Positions 1 through 9,032 of a DNA stretch of 64,000 nucleotides are shown here, piece by piece. The stretch lies in contig NZ_LT629690.1 in assembly GCF_900102185.1 (NCBI RefSeq), forward strand, positions 1,984,001 to 2,048,000, read 5' to 3'. The notes under the pieces were generated by a model. The model had not been told where the DNA came from and did not search any database. It was given only the letters and a program-made list of their open reading frames with translations. The position numbers were made by a program, and so were the translations under genes. Source of the DNA: Terriglobus roseus. GTDB taxonomy: Bacteria > Acidobacteriota > Terriglobia > Terriglobales > Acidobacteriaceae. Numbering within the stretch: the stretch's first letter is position 1; each line of letters begins with the position of its first letter.

Positions 1-169
1 GATACATAGACCGCCGCCTGCGGAAGAATCCTCCGTGCAAGATAGCGCACGGCAACTCCATCAGGTCCCACATATTCCTGAGTCGCTGCGCCATAGTAGC
101 GACTAGACGCACTCGTCGGCGCACCGGTTCCTGCGGCGGACTGAATCAGCGATGCGAGTGCGGTATTCA
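1..169 (-). CDS. gp53/LysM-like eCIS baseplate protein, N-terminal part (cut by window edge)
   Basis: Only the first 56 codons are inside the window. The ATG at 167-169 follows a strong GAGGAGG ribosome site and lies 14 bases after the stop of the preceding eCIS gene. The visible peptide contains SRYYGAATQEY followed by a DG-x-x-V-x-YLARRILP stretch. This 'SRY...DGxxVxYLxRRxLP' pattern is what I recall from gp53/LysM-type proteins that join the tube to the baseplate in contractile injection systems; a C-terminal LysM domain would be expected beyond the edge. Function is inferred from this short motif and from position in the eCIS operon. Confidence 0.6.
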
Positions 170-183
170 TTTCCCAATCCTCC

Positions 184-786
184 TCAGGCCTTGCGTGCCA
201 TTGCTTCTTTGCCCATCTGATACGCCATGTACACCGCCCCAGCGGGCGACAGGAATCCTGTATCGCTCACACTCAATACACGCAGGTCCAACGCAATCTT
301 TGCGCGGATCGGATTTAGCTGCGCATCAAATGCCTCTTCGGTAATTTCAAATCCCGTAATGCGAACCGGAGTTACCCGATTTGTTCCCCACGCCAACAAC
401 GTCAAAGGCGACGACATCGGCAGAATCTCGATGGTTCCAATCAGCGAAAGAATTTCATTTGCGATCAGTTCCGTACTCGTCGGATAGACAAGCGTCTCCA
501 GCAACGCCATCTGTGGCTGCAGCCCAACACTGGTCGCTGTAGCGTCTCCCGTTTCCAGACTGTCTGTCGCATCCAACTCCACCGTCAGCCGGATCGTCTC
601 TATTGGCGGACCTTTTAAGCGCAACACTTCACTGCGGTCTGGCTCTTCCCCTGGAGTCTGCGGTTTCAAGGAACGCGTGATGCTTTCCGGGTTGTATTGA
701 AGTTCAATCCGTCCCATCGGAATACCGGTATTGGGCTCCAGCAGAACAATCGCACCCTTCTGTAAACGAGGAGAGATATTAGCCAT
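184..786 (-). CDS. CIS tube-type protein (Pvc7/Afp7-like adaptor)
   Basis: A 200-residue protein. The ATG at 784-786 is chosen because it is preceded by GGAGAGAG; an upstream in-frame start would add 14 charged residues. It opens with a KGAIVLLEPNTG...IELQYNPESITRSL segment. The 'xQYNPxxxxRxL' pattern is the hallmark of the CIS tube protein family, in which a tube-like beta domain sits between the inner tube and the baseplate. It continues with a predicted beta-rich body and ends in KEAMARKA. The start overlaps the preceding small eCIS gene by 8 bases, so the two are probably translationally coupled. Confident as to family, less so as to exact structural position. Confidence 0.8.
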   Translation of the reverse strand: MANISPRLQKGAIVLLEPNTGIPMGRIELQYNPESITRSLKPQTPGEEPDRSEVLRLKGPPIETIRLTVELDATDSLETGDATATSVGLQPQMALLETLVYPTSTELIANEILSLIGTIEILPMSSPLTLLAWGTNRVTPVRITGFEITEEAFDAQLNPIRAKIALDLRVLSVSDTGFLSPAGAVYMAYQMGKEAMARKA

Positions 787-1147
787 GTGCTCTCTCCTCT
801 CTTCCCTGCGCTTTGCTCTTTCCTGCACGCGCCGCTAATTCGCGCAGCAGTCCGAAGGCCACTTGTCGAGCTGCATCTTCCACCGTCGCACCTGCGGCAA
901 GAGGCGGTATCGATATACGATCCAGCTGCAGATTGTGCCCGAACGAAAGGTCGCGCCGCTGCTGGATTCCCTGCATCATGGCTTCCCTCAACGCGTTGTG
1001 AAAGCGAGGTCCAGCGTCCCGCCCAAAGCCACGCAATGACACGCTATCCACCCGCAGGTTGATACTTTGCGGCAGCGATCGAGCCACGCTTGCACTTTGT
1101 GGAACTGGATTTGATCCAGATGGCAGCTTGGGTGCATTTGTTTTCAT
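779..1147 (-). CDS. Small conserved eCIS protein of unknown role
   Basis: A 122-residue protein with its ATG at 1145-1147 overlapping the ATPase stop (ATGA); a GTG two codons upstream is the alternative start. After a Pro/Ser-rich N-terminus comes SINLRVDSVSLRGFGRDAG, then ALREAMMQ, and near the end EDAARQVAFGLLRELAARAG. This layout (an 'I-N-L-x-I-D-x-L-x-L-x-G' strand followed by two short helices) recurs in small proteins located next to the eCIS ATPase in other bacteria. I know of no assigned biochemical role. Coupling to both neighbours suggests a stoichiometric or assembly role within the injection system. Confidence 0.6.
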   Translation of the reverse strand: MKTNAPKLPSGSNPVPQSASVARSLPQSINLRVDSVSLRGFGRDAGPRFHNALREAMMQGIQQRRDLSFGHNLQLDRISIPPLAAGATVEDAARQVAFGLLRELAARAGKSKAQGREERAHG

Positions 1148-3054
1148 GCCCACCCCCCGGTCTCCGCAGGAGTCAGGACTTTGTCCATCTTGGTGTACTC
1201 GGTGCGTACACCGGCTGCAATATGACTCATCCTTACGGGCAGATCATCTTCTGCGGCCAGATAGGCAGCGTGCATCGCAATGTTTCGTATTACCGCGCCC
1301 GATATATGCAGTTGCGCCAGCTTCTCCGGCTGAAGGCCTTCCGTGGGTGTTGCGGCCGGGAAGACACGCGACCACATCTGGCGACGCGATGACTCATCCG
1401 GAAATGGAAACTGAACAATGAAACGAATCCTTCGCAGAAAGGCTGGATCAATGGCTCTCTGCATATTCGTTGTCAGGATGGCAACACCGCCGTATGCCTC
1501 CATACGTTGGAGGAGGTAACTCACCTCCAGATTGGCGTAACGGTCGTGGCTATCCTTTACCTCACTACGCTTACCAAACAATGCATCCGCTTCATCGAAA
1601 AGCAGAACTGCACTACTTTGCTCTGCGGCGTCAAAAATGCGCTTCAGATTCTTTTCGGTCTCACCAATGTACTTACTCACGATGGCAGCCAGATCGATCT
1701 GGTAAAGATCCAATCCCAACTCGCCAGCCAGTATCTCCGCTGCCATGGTCTTGCCGGTGCCACTAGGCCCAGCAAACAGCGATGTAAGTCCCATACCTCG
1801 TCCGTACCGTGAAGAAAATCCCCAGTCTTGATGTACACGACGGCGATGACGCACGTGGATCATCAACTCACGCAATATTTCTTTCTGTGTGTCTGGAAGG
1901 ACCAAGTCATCCCAATGCGCTCGTGGATCAATGCGTTGCGCAAGCCCTTCCAGCGGACGTCGTGCATGATCGCGACAGCTTTGCAATAGGGTCTCCGCAA
2001 GCGTTCCGGAATCTTCTAACGACCGCCGAGACACAACATCCAGAGCAGCCAACCGAATCGTTCCTTCATCGAAGCGGAAGGCATCCACCAGACCGTCAAG
2101 CTGCCCATTCAAAGACGCGGCTGGTGGTCCCAGACTTTCCAGCCAAAGCTGCTTACGATCTTCGCGCCCCGGTTGCGACATGCGGATAGGTAAGCTTTCG
2201 ATCCGCTCTACTGCGCTGCCCGGCTCTGCATAAATCGCCAGCGGCACCTCAACGGAACGTGCCCACGCTAGACTTGCCGCAACAGCATCGGCATTGTCGG
2301 CGGATGATGTTTCCAACAACAGCGCAGCGCCTGTCAGGACAGCTTCGCGCGTCCAGTGGCGTGCGGCAATTTCCCGCTCCGCTGTCGTGGTGGGGAGATC
2401 CGTTGCACGCAGTACGAATGGAACTAGGTCTACGCGGCTGCATGCTTCTTGAAAGATCCGTTTGGCGGCAGCGAAATCGTTGCCTTGAATTACGACTGGC
2501 TGTGCAGCGCGCATTGTTTCTCTTTGCCAGTGCATCGCGATTCGCTGTGCATCCTGATCCGCTGTTTCAACCTCAGACCTTACGAGTGGGCGAACCAGCC
2601 ATTCCAGCACGCTATCCAGCGAAGGCACGCTCAACAGATACTGCAGGATGCGCTCATCAATCTTTAATGGCGCCTGCAACAGACTAGGTGACGGTCCCTC
2701 CTCCACCAAACGCCAATAGCGAAGTGGATGCAAACGACTCAGCGTGCTCCAGTGCGCGCCGTCTAACACCGTCATTGCCATGGCAAACGTAGGCCACTGA
2801 GCGCGATCATCGCCATTGGCACGCGCACATGCGTGTAGAAAGCGCGTCTCCAGAGCGGCTCCCGCACACAGCAACAACACATCACGTTCAAACGTACTCA
2901 AGCGAAACTGCGTTATAAGCCGCTCTAGTGGTCGGCAACTTACAACCGAAACGTAATCCCCAGATGCAGCAACAGCCTCTTCGCCACTGACCAACGCGTA
3001 TACGCGGTCAAGCTCGTCAGCCAACATGGGTTCGGTTTGTGTTTGTCCACTCAT
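1144..3054 (-). CDS. eCIS AAA+ ATPase (Pvc15/Afp15-like)
   Basis: A 636-residue AAA+ protein. The C-terminal ATPase domain carries Walker A GPSGTGKT (around residues 427-435), Walker B LLFDEADALF (around 483-492), sensor-1 ILTTN and an arginine-finger-like FLRRIRF. The first roughly 400 residues form a helical family-specific N-terminal region seen in eCIS ATPases. In PVC/Afp systems this ATPase is needed for particle production or effector loading, acting in the cytoplasm of the producer. The gene overlaps the DUF4255 gene upstream (ATGA, 3051-3054) and the small gene downstream, so it is part of a tight operon. Confidence 0.88.
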   Translation of the reverse strand: MSGQTQTEPMLADELDRVYALVSGEEAVAASGDYVSVVSCRPLERLITQFRLSTFERDVLLLCAGAALETRFLHACARANGDDRAQWPTFAMAMTVLDGAHWSTLSRLHPLRYWRLVEEGPSPSLLQAPLKIDERILQYLLSVPSLDSVLEWLVRPLVRSEVETADQDAQRIAMHWQRETMRAAQPVVIQGNDFAAAKRIFQEACSRVDLVPFVLRATDLPTTTAEREIAARHWTREAVLTGAALLLETSSADNADAVAASLAWARSVEVPLAIYAEPGSAVERIESLPIRMSQPGREDRKQLWLESLGPPAASLNGQLDGLVDAFRFDEGTIRLAALDVVSRRSLEDSGTLAETLLQSCRDHARRPLEGLAQRIDPRAHWDDLVLPDTQKEILRELMIHVRHRRRVHQDWGFSSRYGRGMGLTSLFAGPSGTGKTMAAEILAGELGLDLYQIDLAAIVSKYIGETEKNLKRIFDAAEQSSAVLLFDEADALFGKRSEVKDSHDRYANLEVSYLLQRMEAYGGVAILTTNMQRAIDPAFLRRIRFIVQFPFPDESSRRQMWSRVFPAATPTEGLQPEKLAQLHISGAVIRNIAMHAAYLAAEDDLPVRMSHIAAGVRTEYTKMDKVLTPAETGGWA

Positions 3055-4319
3055 ACCGTCACCTTTAACTGCGGAAAGAACTGTCCTTGGGTGGGACTTC
3101 CATCTTTCTGATCCACGATCAGCAAGCTCTGTGCTCCATCAATCTCCACGCGCAACGGAGACTGAAACGGTCCCCAGGCTATTGGAATGGGGAACATCAA
3201 CTGCGTGGATGTATCCGGTGCACTCGGCGGACGAGCGGGAATCTCGATAGACAGATTTCCTGCGAATAATCTCGCTCTTTGATTGCGCGCCACCGCAGGC
3301 TGGATCGTCAAAGTCAGGTTTGCTCCATGTGCGACAGTGATCACCGATGCAGGTGTTACGGGCGTGACATCCTTCAGCGTAGGCACGAGTTGAAAGACAG
3401 AACTTCCGGACTCAAATGCTCGATGTGGATCGGCGGCTGTACCAAACTCAACCGAACGCACAATGCGAAGAGGCACAGCTCCGGCCAGCACGGTGTCTGG
3501 AATCGTCACTCGAACTGTTGTTGCCTGCACTGTTGCTGCGCTGATCGGTGCGGCCTCAGCAAATGACACCTCTGTATCCTGAGGGGCGTCGCCCAACAGA
3601 TTGCGGCCTGTAATCGTAAGTGTGTCGCCAGTTGTGGCAACGGCTGGCGTGATCTGATCGATCACAGGAATGTCCCACGGCAGCACGGCAATATTCCGCG
3701 CCTGAACAGGAAGATTTGAGCGTACAGGTTGTGTGTCATGGATGAGAACTACCGACACCTGGTAGGAGGTTGTCGGCCGATAGTGAGTGGAAAAGGCCAT
3801 CCACAATCGCGAAATCTCTTCGTTAGACAGTGCTTCCGGTGTAATTTTCAGAAGTTCGAACTGGCTCGCAAGCGCACTCTGACTGACCAGCTTTGCCTCT
3901 TCTGTGGCGGAACCCAATGCCGCTAAAGCATCAGAAATCGCTTCCCGCGCAATGATCGGGTTGTTATGAAATACCTCCATCGCCCATCCCAGCAGGATTT
4001 CCGGATCAAATTGATTACCGCCATAGGCTGAAACAAGATAATGAAGGTTCAATGCCAATGGAGGGTTGGTTAATAGTCCTCCAGCGGAATCGCGACTGGG
4101 AAGTTGTACATTGCGATATCCGGTGTTAAAGCTGGCGTAATACATGAACAGATTGAGCCGTGGCTGTTCATCCGCTCCTGTTGGTACCAGATCTGGCGAT
4201 GTTGCACTGATGGCAGTCGGAGAAGATAACAACGTCGCAGGGCCGCCATCGGTAAGTGCCCCAAGGAGCAACGACCGCAACACTGCGCTAACGCCACCAA
4301 CCGCCAGGTATCCGTTCAT
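3051..4319 (-). CDS. DUF4255/Pvc16-type tail terminator with IPT/TIG domain
   Basis: A 422-residue protein. Residues about 5-200 match the Pvc16 N-terminal family (DUF4255): an opening GGVSAVLRSLLLGAL helix, the LNLFMYYASFNTGYRN strand, then NLHYLVSAYG and ILLGWAMEVFHNNPI. Residues about 215-300 hold an IPT/TIG immunoglobulin-like domain with IDQITPAVATTGDTLTITG, followed by further beta-rich sequence. In PVC and Afp the DUF4255 protein caps the end of the sheath/tube. The fused TIG module is common in non-Photorhabdus members and could be surface exposed. Start overlaps the previous stop by four bases. Confidence 0.85.
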   Translation of the reverse strand: MNGYLAVGGVSAVLRSLLLGALTDGGPATLLSSPTAISATSPDLVPTGADEQPRLNLFMYYASFNTGYRNVQLPSRDSAGGLLTNPPLALNLHYLVSAYGGNQFDPEILLGWAMEVFHNNPIIAREAISDALAALGSATEEAKLVSQSALASQFELLKITPEALSNEEISRLWMAFSTHYRPTTSYQVSVVLIHDTQPVRSNLPVQARNIAVLPWDIPVIDQITPAVATTGDTLTITGRNLLGDAPQDTEVSFAEAAPISAATVQATTVRVTIPDTVLAGAVPLRIVRSVEFGTAADPHRAFESGSSVFQLVPTLKDVTPVTPASVITVAHGANLTLTIQPAVARNQRARLFAGNLSIEIPARPPSAPDTSTQLMFPIPIAWGPFQSPLRVEIDGAQSLLIVDQKDGSPTQGQFFPQLKVTV

Positions 4320-4984
4320 CGCCGACCACTCCTGGCAAGAAAATCATGGAGTGAAACACGTGGACGGAAAGCTGGAGTACGAGGACGTTCCGGCGCTCTT
4401 ATAGCAGCCTGCACATCAATATGCCCAATTGATATTTCCAACGCAGGTAACATCGCGGATTCGGGCGGATGCGTGATCTCTTCCTTATCCATCTCGCGAG
4501 GCGCCTCAACGGCCGATATCAGTGCTCGCGTAGTGAGCGGTTTGAAGGATTCTCTTTCAGAATGCCCGCTGAGAAACTCTGCTTGACTACTGTCTGCGAC
4601 GAAGGCAGATGGCTCACTGGCCATAGCTTTGACCGTATCTGCTGACTGACGGACTGTGGTCGCGTGTCGCAAATCGTCATCTAATGCTTCATCCTTCAGA
4701 GCCTGTTCGGTTCGCAGTTGAGGCGCGGCGTCTAATGCAGCGTTTGCTCCTACCTCGCCACGTATCGAAGGCCCGCGAACGGGCACTCCCGATCCGTTAG
4801 GAATCGGTGTCACAGTCGTAGTCGACACATCCGCAGACGCAACTTTCTCATGAACTTCTTCTGCAGGAAATGTCATAGAAGCTACCGCACCTGCGCGCAG
4901 TGCGACACGTGAGGCGCGCAAAGGCTCCAGTCCTCCGCCGGGATGGGTAGCGCGTTGCAGAACACGTGAGAGTAGGTCGTTCAT
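4316..4984 (-). CDS. Low-complexity eCIS linker protein
   Basis: A 222-residue protein with no enzymatic motif. The N-terminus (LLSRVLQRA) and C-terminus (ALEISIGHIDVQAAI, then a Pro/Arg-rich stretch and VSLHDFLARSGRR) are the recognisable ends. The middle, roughly residues 45-170, is acidic, Ala/Ser/Thr-rich and probably disordered. Proteins with an 'I-x-I-G-x-I-x-V-x-A...RPxxSLxDYLxRR' ending are regularly found between the gp26-like and DUF4255 genes of eCIS clusters. The ATG overlaps the upstream stop (ATGA), as does its own stop with the next start. Role unknown; it may be an adaptor or tether. Confidence 0.6.
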   Translation of the reverse strand: MNDLLSRVLQRATHPGGGLEPLRASRVALRAGAVASMTFPAEEVHEKVASADVSTTTVTPIPNGSGVPVRGPSIRGEVGANAALDAAPQLRTEQALKDEALDDDLRHATTVRQSADTVKAMASEPSAFVADSSQAEFLSGHSERESFKPLTTRALISAVEAPREMDKEEITHPPESAMLPALEISIGHIDVQAAIRAPERPRTPAFRPRVSLHDFLARSGRR

Positions 4985-5709
4985 GCGACTGCCCTCTCAC
5001 CCGCAATTCTGGCCAGATATGCTTCGCGGCGTATCGAGGACATTGCAAGAATCGAACCTTCTGCCCAGCCGTACGCACGGGCAATATCGTGTATATCCGC
5101 CATCAATGCGGAGGCGCGATGACGCAGGGCTAACCACACGAAATGCGCAGGATCAAAGTCCGCTCGATTGGTTTCATCGCACTCCACGCATTGAAGGATG
5201 CAAGACATCTCTGCATCTGCATTTCTTTCAGATACTTCGGATCGAAGCATTTCCAGTGACGATTCTTCCAATGTGCTCGTGTCGTCGGGATCACTGCCGC
5301 TACACAACGACAGGAGAGCGCGTTCACGACTTAGAGCATCATCTTTGGATAGAGCGTGAAGCAGCATGCGACTGGTAATCCTTAGCATCGGGCTCCCAGT
5401 ACTTTCGTCGGATTCAGGAAGGCTACTCAGTAATCCTGCAACGTCGCTATCAAACTCCATTGCAGAACCGCAGTGCTGACACAATGCGAATCCGTGCAAC
5501 TGCGTTCCGAACGAGGCAGCGTACAGTTCCAGCAGGAATCGATTGCGTTGGAGTAGCGACACATCTTCCAAATCACAAGCATTCGTCTCCAGCATGCCAT
5601 GCATCAATATGCGCAAGGGCCGCCGCACAGGATCAGACGCCGCAGCGTCTTCCCATGCCTGAAGTAGACGTTCTCCTTCCAATGGACGCATCTGTGCTCT
5701 CCGCCTCAC
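4981..5709 (-). CDS. gp26-like baseplate protein with zinc-ribbon cysteines
   Basis: A 242-residue protein. The C-terminal segment DIHDIARAYGWAEGSILAM followed by RREAYLARI matches the ending typical of T4 gp26-like baseplate hub proteins ('HxxAxxYxWxExxILxLxxxRRxxYLxLI'). Two CxxC pairs, CQHCG near residue 77 and CVECDE near 173, probably bind one zinc ion, as in other eCIS members of this group. The gene sits 96 bases after the tube gene, separated by a small hairpin, and overlaps the next gene by four bases. The start could also be the in-frame ATG six codons downstream. Confidence 0.7.
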   Translation of the reverse strand: MRRRAQMRPLEGERLLQAWEDAAASDPVRRPLRILMHGMLETNACDLEDVSLLQRNRFLLELYAASFGTQLHGFALCQHCGSAMEFDSDVAGLLSSLPESDESTGSPMLRITSRMLLHALSKDDALSRERALLSLCSGSDPDDTSTLEESSLEMLRSEVSERNADAEMSCILQCVECDETNRADFDPAHFVWLALRHRASALMADIHDIARAYGWAEGSILAMSSIRREAYLARIAGERAVA

Positions 5710-5758
5710 GCAAAGCGCGTGGTAAATCAGGCATGTGTCTCGTGGAGCAAGTCATACA

Positions 5759-5779
5759 ACAGGGCCATAACAACCCTGT
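5759..5779 (-). terminator. Hairpin after the tube gene (possible attenuator)
   Basis: ACAGGG at 5759-5764 and CCCTGT at 5774-5779 can pair as a 6-bp stem with a 9-base loop, 27-47 bases past the tube stop codon on the transcribed strand. No T-run follows, so a full intrinsic terminator is unlikely. It could stabilise the sheath-tube message, which needs far higher expression than the baseplate genes. Confidence 0.25.
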
Positions 5780-5805
5780 GGGGAATGTTTATTCGATCGT
5801 TTAGA

Positions 5806-6333
5806 TCAAGCGCGTGTTGAAGTAAATGTCGGTTCCGTCGGCTCTGTAACGGAAGTGTCGCGTTCCCATCCTTCGTTCTCGAGCTTCAAGTGCTGGATTG
5901 CGACGGCATTCGCATTTGCGTCCAGATCCGGCAGAGCTTGATACTCAGAAACCCACGCACGATAGATTTTGTAGCTGATCGCAAGCTGACCCGCTTCGTT
6001 GTAAAGATCCAGAATCACGTCCTTGCGAAAATCTTTTAGAGATACCTCGGCTCCCAGACCTGCTTGCAACTGCCACACTTTGGCCGCCCATGCCTCGAAG
6101 TCAGGATCATGTGTCACACCCCGTTCCAAGGTGATCGCGTCATACTCGGTGCGTCCAGGTGACTTACGACTGGTACTAGCGTCGCCCCCTTCGCGATGCT
6201 TCACGACCTCGGTCGTTCGCTTTAGAGCAGACACTTTGCTGATACCAGCTACATAGCGGCCGTCCCACTTCAACCGAAACTTAAAGTTCTTATACGGATC
6301 GAATCTCTGCGCATTCACTACGAATTCCGCCAT
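5806..6333 (-). CDS. eCIS inner tube protein (gp19/T4-tube family)
   Basis: A 175-residue protein matching the phage tail tube (gp19) family in length and sequence: FDPYKNFKFRLKWDGRYVAG at the N-terminus, then SALKRTTEVVKHREGGD, GVTHDPDFEAWA, and LYNEAGQLAISYKIYRAWV. Hexameric rings of this protein form the rigid tube driven through the target membrane on sheath contraction. It begins 15 bases after the sheath stop and is co-transcribed with it. The C-terminal TEPTEPTFTSTRA tail is short and polar. Confidence 0.92.
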   Translation of the reverse strand: MAEFVVNAQRFDPYKNFKFRLKWDGRYVAGISKVSALKRTTEVVKHREGGDASTSRKSPGRTEYDAITLERGVTHDPDFEAWAAKVWQLQAGLGAEVSLKDFRKDVILDLYNEAGQLAISYKIYRAWVSEYQALPDLDANANAVAIQHLKLENEGWERDTSVTEPTEPTFTSTRA

Positions 6334-6348
6334 AATCTTTTCCTTTCC

Positions 6349-8556
6349 TTAGGACGCCGACTGGCTGTTCATTTGCTGAATCTGAATCACCACGAACTCT
6401 GCTGGCTTTAAAGGAGCAAAACCAACCAGGATATTCACCACACCGGAATCAATATCCGTCTGTGTGGTTGTGGTGCTGTCGCACTTCACGAAGTAAGCCT
6501 CTTGCGGAGTCAAGCCTTGAAAAGCACCGCGTCGAAAGAGTGTATTCATGAAACCTTCGACATTCAGCCGGATGGATGCCCACAAAGGCTCGTCGTTCGG
6601 TTCAAATACAACCCACTGCGTTCCGCGGAACAGGCTCTCTTCCAAGAACAGCGCTAGTCGCCGCACGGGTACATACTTCCATTCATCTGCCCGGGCATCT
6701 GCCCCAACAGTCGTACGCGCTCCCCACAACACTGATCCATACACCGGAAAATTTCGGAAGCAGTTCAAACCCAACGGATTGAGCGTTCCGTTCTCCGCAT
6801 CGGTCAGCTTGTACACCATGCTCTGAACGCCCATCAGTTGCGCGTCAATTCCTGCAGGCGCCTTCCATACGCCACGCGAAGCATCAGTACGCGCATACAC
6901 GCCTGACGTCACACCTGACGGCGCAAAGGTGCGTAGTTGATAGTCATTCAAAGGATCCGGTAACCGTAGGCGTGGAAAAAACGCAGCAGCATTCCGATCC
7001 TGCACATTGAGTTGCGTTGATATCCAATCCACCGCAGCCGCCGGCGTATTCACGTTAGGCGGAGGATCAACCAGCAGGAATGCACGGCGCGCATCACAAA
7101 ACGAAATCGCCGCGCTATAGATGGCATTGGGGTCGATATTCGAATCGAGTGAAGATGGATCGCCCGGATTTGCCCGGGTGGCGTCAGGAATACTTAGCAG
7201 GTTGAATAGATCGACTTTCTCCAGTGCATAGATTCCTGTGAAAGCCAATTCATCTCCGATCAGATCTCCCGTCTGCGGCAGGCCCGTACCGTCGCCACCT
7301 TCAACAGAAGCCGTTTGTGATCCGAAGACATGTCCCGTTCCAAGAGAATACTGAGCCACGTTTGCAGTAGTCCCCAGTCCCAATAATGTCGAAGCGTTGT
7401 TGCCGCCGCCTGTTGGAGCACCAATCGTGATGACTGCATCCGGGTTTTCCGGGAGCATAACCACTACGCGCAGTCTGCTGTCCGTCGTAGTGGTCGCCAC
7501 ACTGACGGTTGCGGCACTCCCCGGAAGCTTTGACTGAAGCGCTGTATTCAAAGCCCGTGCCAGAGCCTGCGCAATACCCATGAGACTCTGCGGGATCGTG
7601 CTGCCGTCGGCAAACACCGTGACGTCTATGGGGAGCGGGGACAGCGTTGCCGGGCTACTCACCCCCAGGCTCAGTGAATAACTTCCGTTTGCAGTCGACT
7701 GCAAGATATTGCCTGTCGCGGCCGGGTTGTCATCGCCCGTAAAGGGAGCGCCAAGAGTGACTGCGCCACTTGTGGCATCCAGCTTTGTCACGGTATACAC
7801 GCCGTTCGTCGTATCGCCATTGAACGTGAGGAACTGTCCAACACGAAGCGCCTGCAAATTAAGTGGATTCGAAGCAGTCGCAGTGGCCGAATTCTTTACG
7901 ACGGCGAACGTTCCGGTAACAGCCAGCTTCTTCGATGCACTCCCAAGAGTGCTCGCCACGGTGATGGCATTTCCAACCAAACCGGTACGCGCGGGGGGCG
8001 AAGTGGGCGCGGGACTTTGGACCTTCACGCTTACTAATTGCGATCCTGAATCCGGATCATTCACCACAGTGGGAGCAAAATCCTTGCGCGCAGGATTCAG
8101 TGAAAGACCTGGGAACTGCTCAACGGTCCCATCGACAAGATTTGTAATCGTTAGATTGAACGCGGTGGGGACAGTTGTCTGATCAAGGTTGTCGTAGCTT
8201 ATGTCCGCGACAAGGTTTCCATTCGCCCACGTACCACTACTCAACACGGTGAGAGTAATTCCGCCGAAGGTCGAAGACGCATAGCTTGCACCGTGTTTCG
8301 GAACACGCACAACATACGCTTCACTGCCTCCGTTCTGAAAGAACTGCTGAACGGCGTAGCTCAGCTCGCTGTCTGATGCAAGACCGCCAAACACCCGCTC
8401 GTAATCCGCAAAGCTATACAAATGTTCCGCACGGTTATCAATTCCGCTTTGGGTATAACCCACAAATGCCGTGATTGAAGTGGCAACCGATGCAATGGTG
8501 TGTACCGGTGATTCAATCTCCTGGATGTAAACACCGGGATACGTATACGTTCCCAT
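6349..8556 (-). CDS. eCIS contractile sheath protein
   Basis: A 735-residue tail sheath protein. The N-terminus GTYTYPGVYIQEIES and the FVGYTQSG segment, and the C-terminal domain with YVPVRRLALFLEESLFRGTQ, VFEPNDEPLWASIRLNVEGF and GFAPLKPAEFVVIQI, are signatures of the phage sheath family. Residues about 120-430 form a Thr/Ala/Gly-rich insertion absent from minimal sheaths, probably outward-facing beta domains. It is the first gene of the leftward eCIS operon; GGAAAGG precedes the ATG. The long insertion makes it larger than the usual 350-500 residues, as in other acidobacterial and cyanobacterial eCIS. Confidence 0.93.
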   Translation of the reverse strand: MGTYTYPGVYIQEIESPVHTIASVATSITAFVGYTQSGIDNRAEHLYSFADYERVFGGLASDSELSYAVQQFFQNGGSEAYVVRVPKHGASYASSTFGGITLTVLSSGTWANGNLVADISYDNLDQTTVPTAFNLTITNLVDGTVEQFPGLSLNPARKDFAPTVVNDPDSGSQLVSVKVQSPAPTSPPARTGLVGNAITVASTLGSASKKLAVTGTFAVVKNSATATASNPLNLQALRVGQFLTFNGDTTNGVYTVTKLDATSGAVTLGAPFTGDDNPAATGNILQSTANGSYSLSLGVSSPATLSPLPIDVTVFADGSTIPQSLMGIAQALARALNTALQSKLPGSAATVSVATTTTDSRLRVVVMLPENPDAVITIGAPTGGGNNASTLLGLGTTANVAQYSLGTGHVFGSQTASVEGGDGTGLPQTGDLIGDELAFTGIYALEKVDLFNLLSIPDATRANPGDPSSLDSNIDPNAIYSAAISFCDARRAFLLVDPPPNVNTPAAAVDWISTQLNVQDRNAAAFFPRLRLPDPLNDYQLRTFAPSGVTSGVYARTDASRGVWKAPAGIDAQLMGVQSMVYKLTDAENGTLNPLGLNCFRNFPVYGSVLWGARTTVGADARADEWKYVPVRRLALFLEESLFRGTQWVVFEPNDEPLWASIRLNVEGFMNTLFRRGAFQGLTPQEAYFVKCDSTTTTQTDIDSGVVNILVGFAPLKPAEFVVIQIQQMNSQSAS

Positions 8557-8970
8557 GGGATTCGCCTTTCCGTGAAAGCTCAGCGGTTGTGCGGCACTAT
8601 GTGTCCACGAGTGGAAATGAACTCGCGATGGGGTTGGGGGCTAACTACGAGTCGATTCCTTGTATGCCGCAGCAATTTCCGAGTCAAGATAATTTCCCAT
8701 TCTTCGATGAGAGAAGAAAGCCGGAAATTTCCCCATAACTCTCGGCTCTACCGGTATATCGAGGGATGAAATAACACCGAATGCCGAAGACAAGAATCTA
8801 TGACGCATAGGTCTTAAGCCCCTAGCTTTATCTGTGCATTCATCAATGCGCGAAAATTGAACATTCGCTATCGCTCAAAGACTGCCAATCCCAGATGGAC
8901 TATGTGGCATTTTCGAAGATGCAGGACCGCTAACCTCATCGAACATGGGACGACGCAAACGACAATTTTC

Positions 8971-8998
8971 TTGACTTGACCTGCGCACTTGTTAAGAT
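8971..8998 (+). promoter_or_regulatory. Candidate sigma-70 promoter for the 9215 gene
   Basis: TTGACT (8971-8976) and TAAGAT (8993-8998) are separated by 16 bases. Transcription would start near 9005, leaving a leader of about 210 bases before the GTG at 9215. Confidence 0.4.
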
Positions 8999-9001
8999 TC
9001 G

Positions 9002-9032
9002 GCCACTGCACTTCCCCGTCTTTTGCAGTGGC
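9002..9032. promoter_or_regulatory. Inverted repeat overlapping the predicted transcription start
   Basis: GCCACTGCA (9002-9010) and TGCAGTGGC (9024-9032) are perfect 9-bp inverted repeats with a 13-base spacer. They begin four bases after the -10 box, so they could be a repressor operator in DNA or a 5' stem-loop in the mRNA. Confidence 0.4.
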
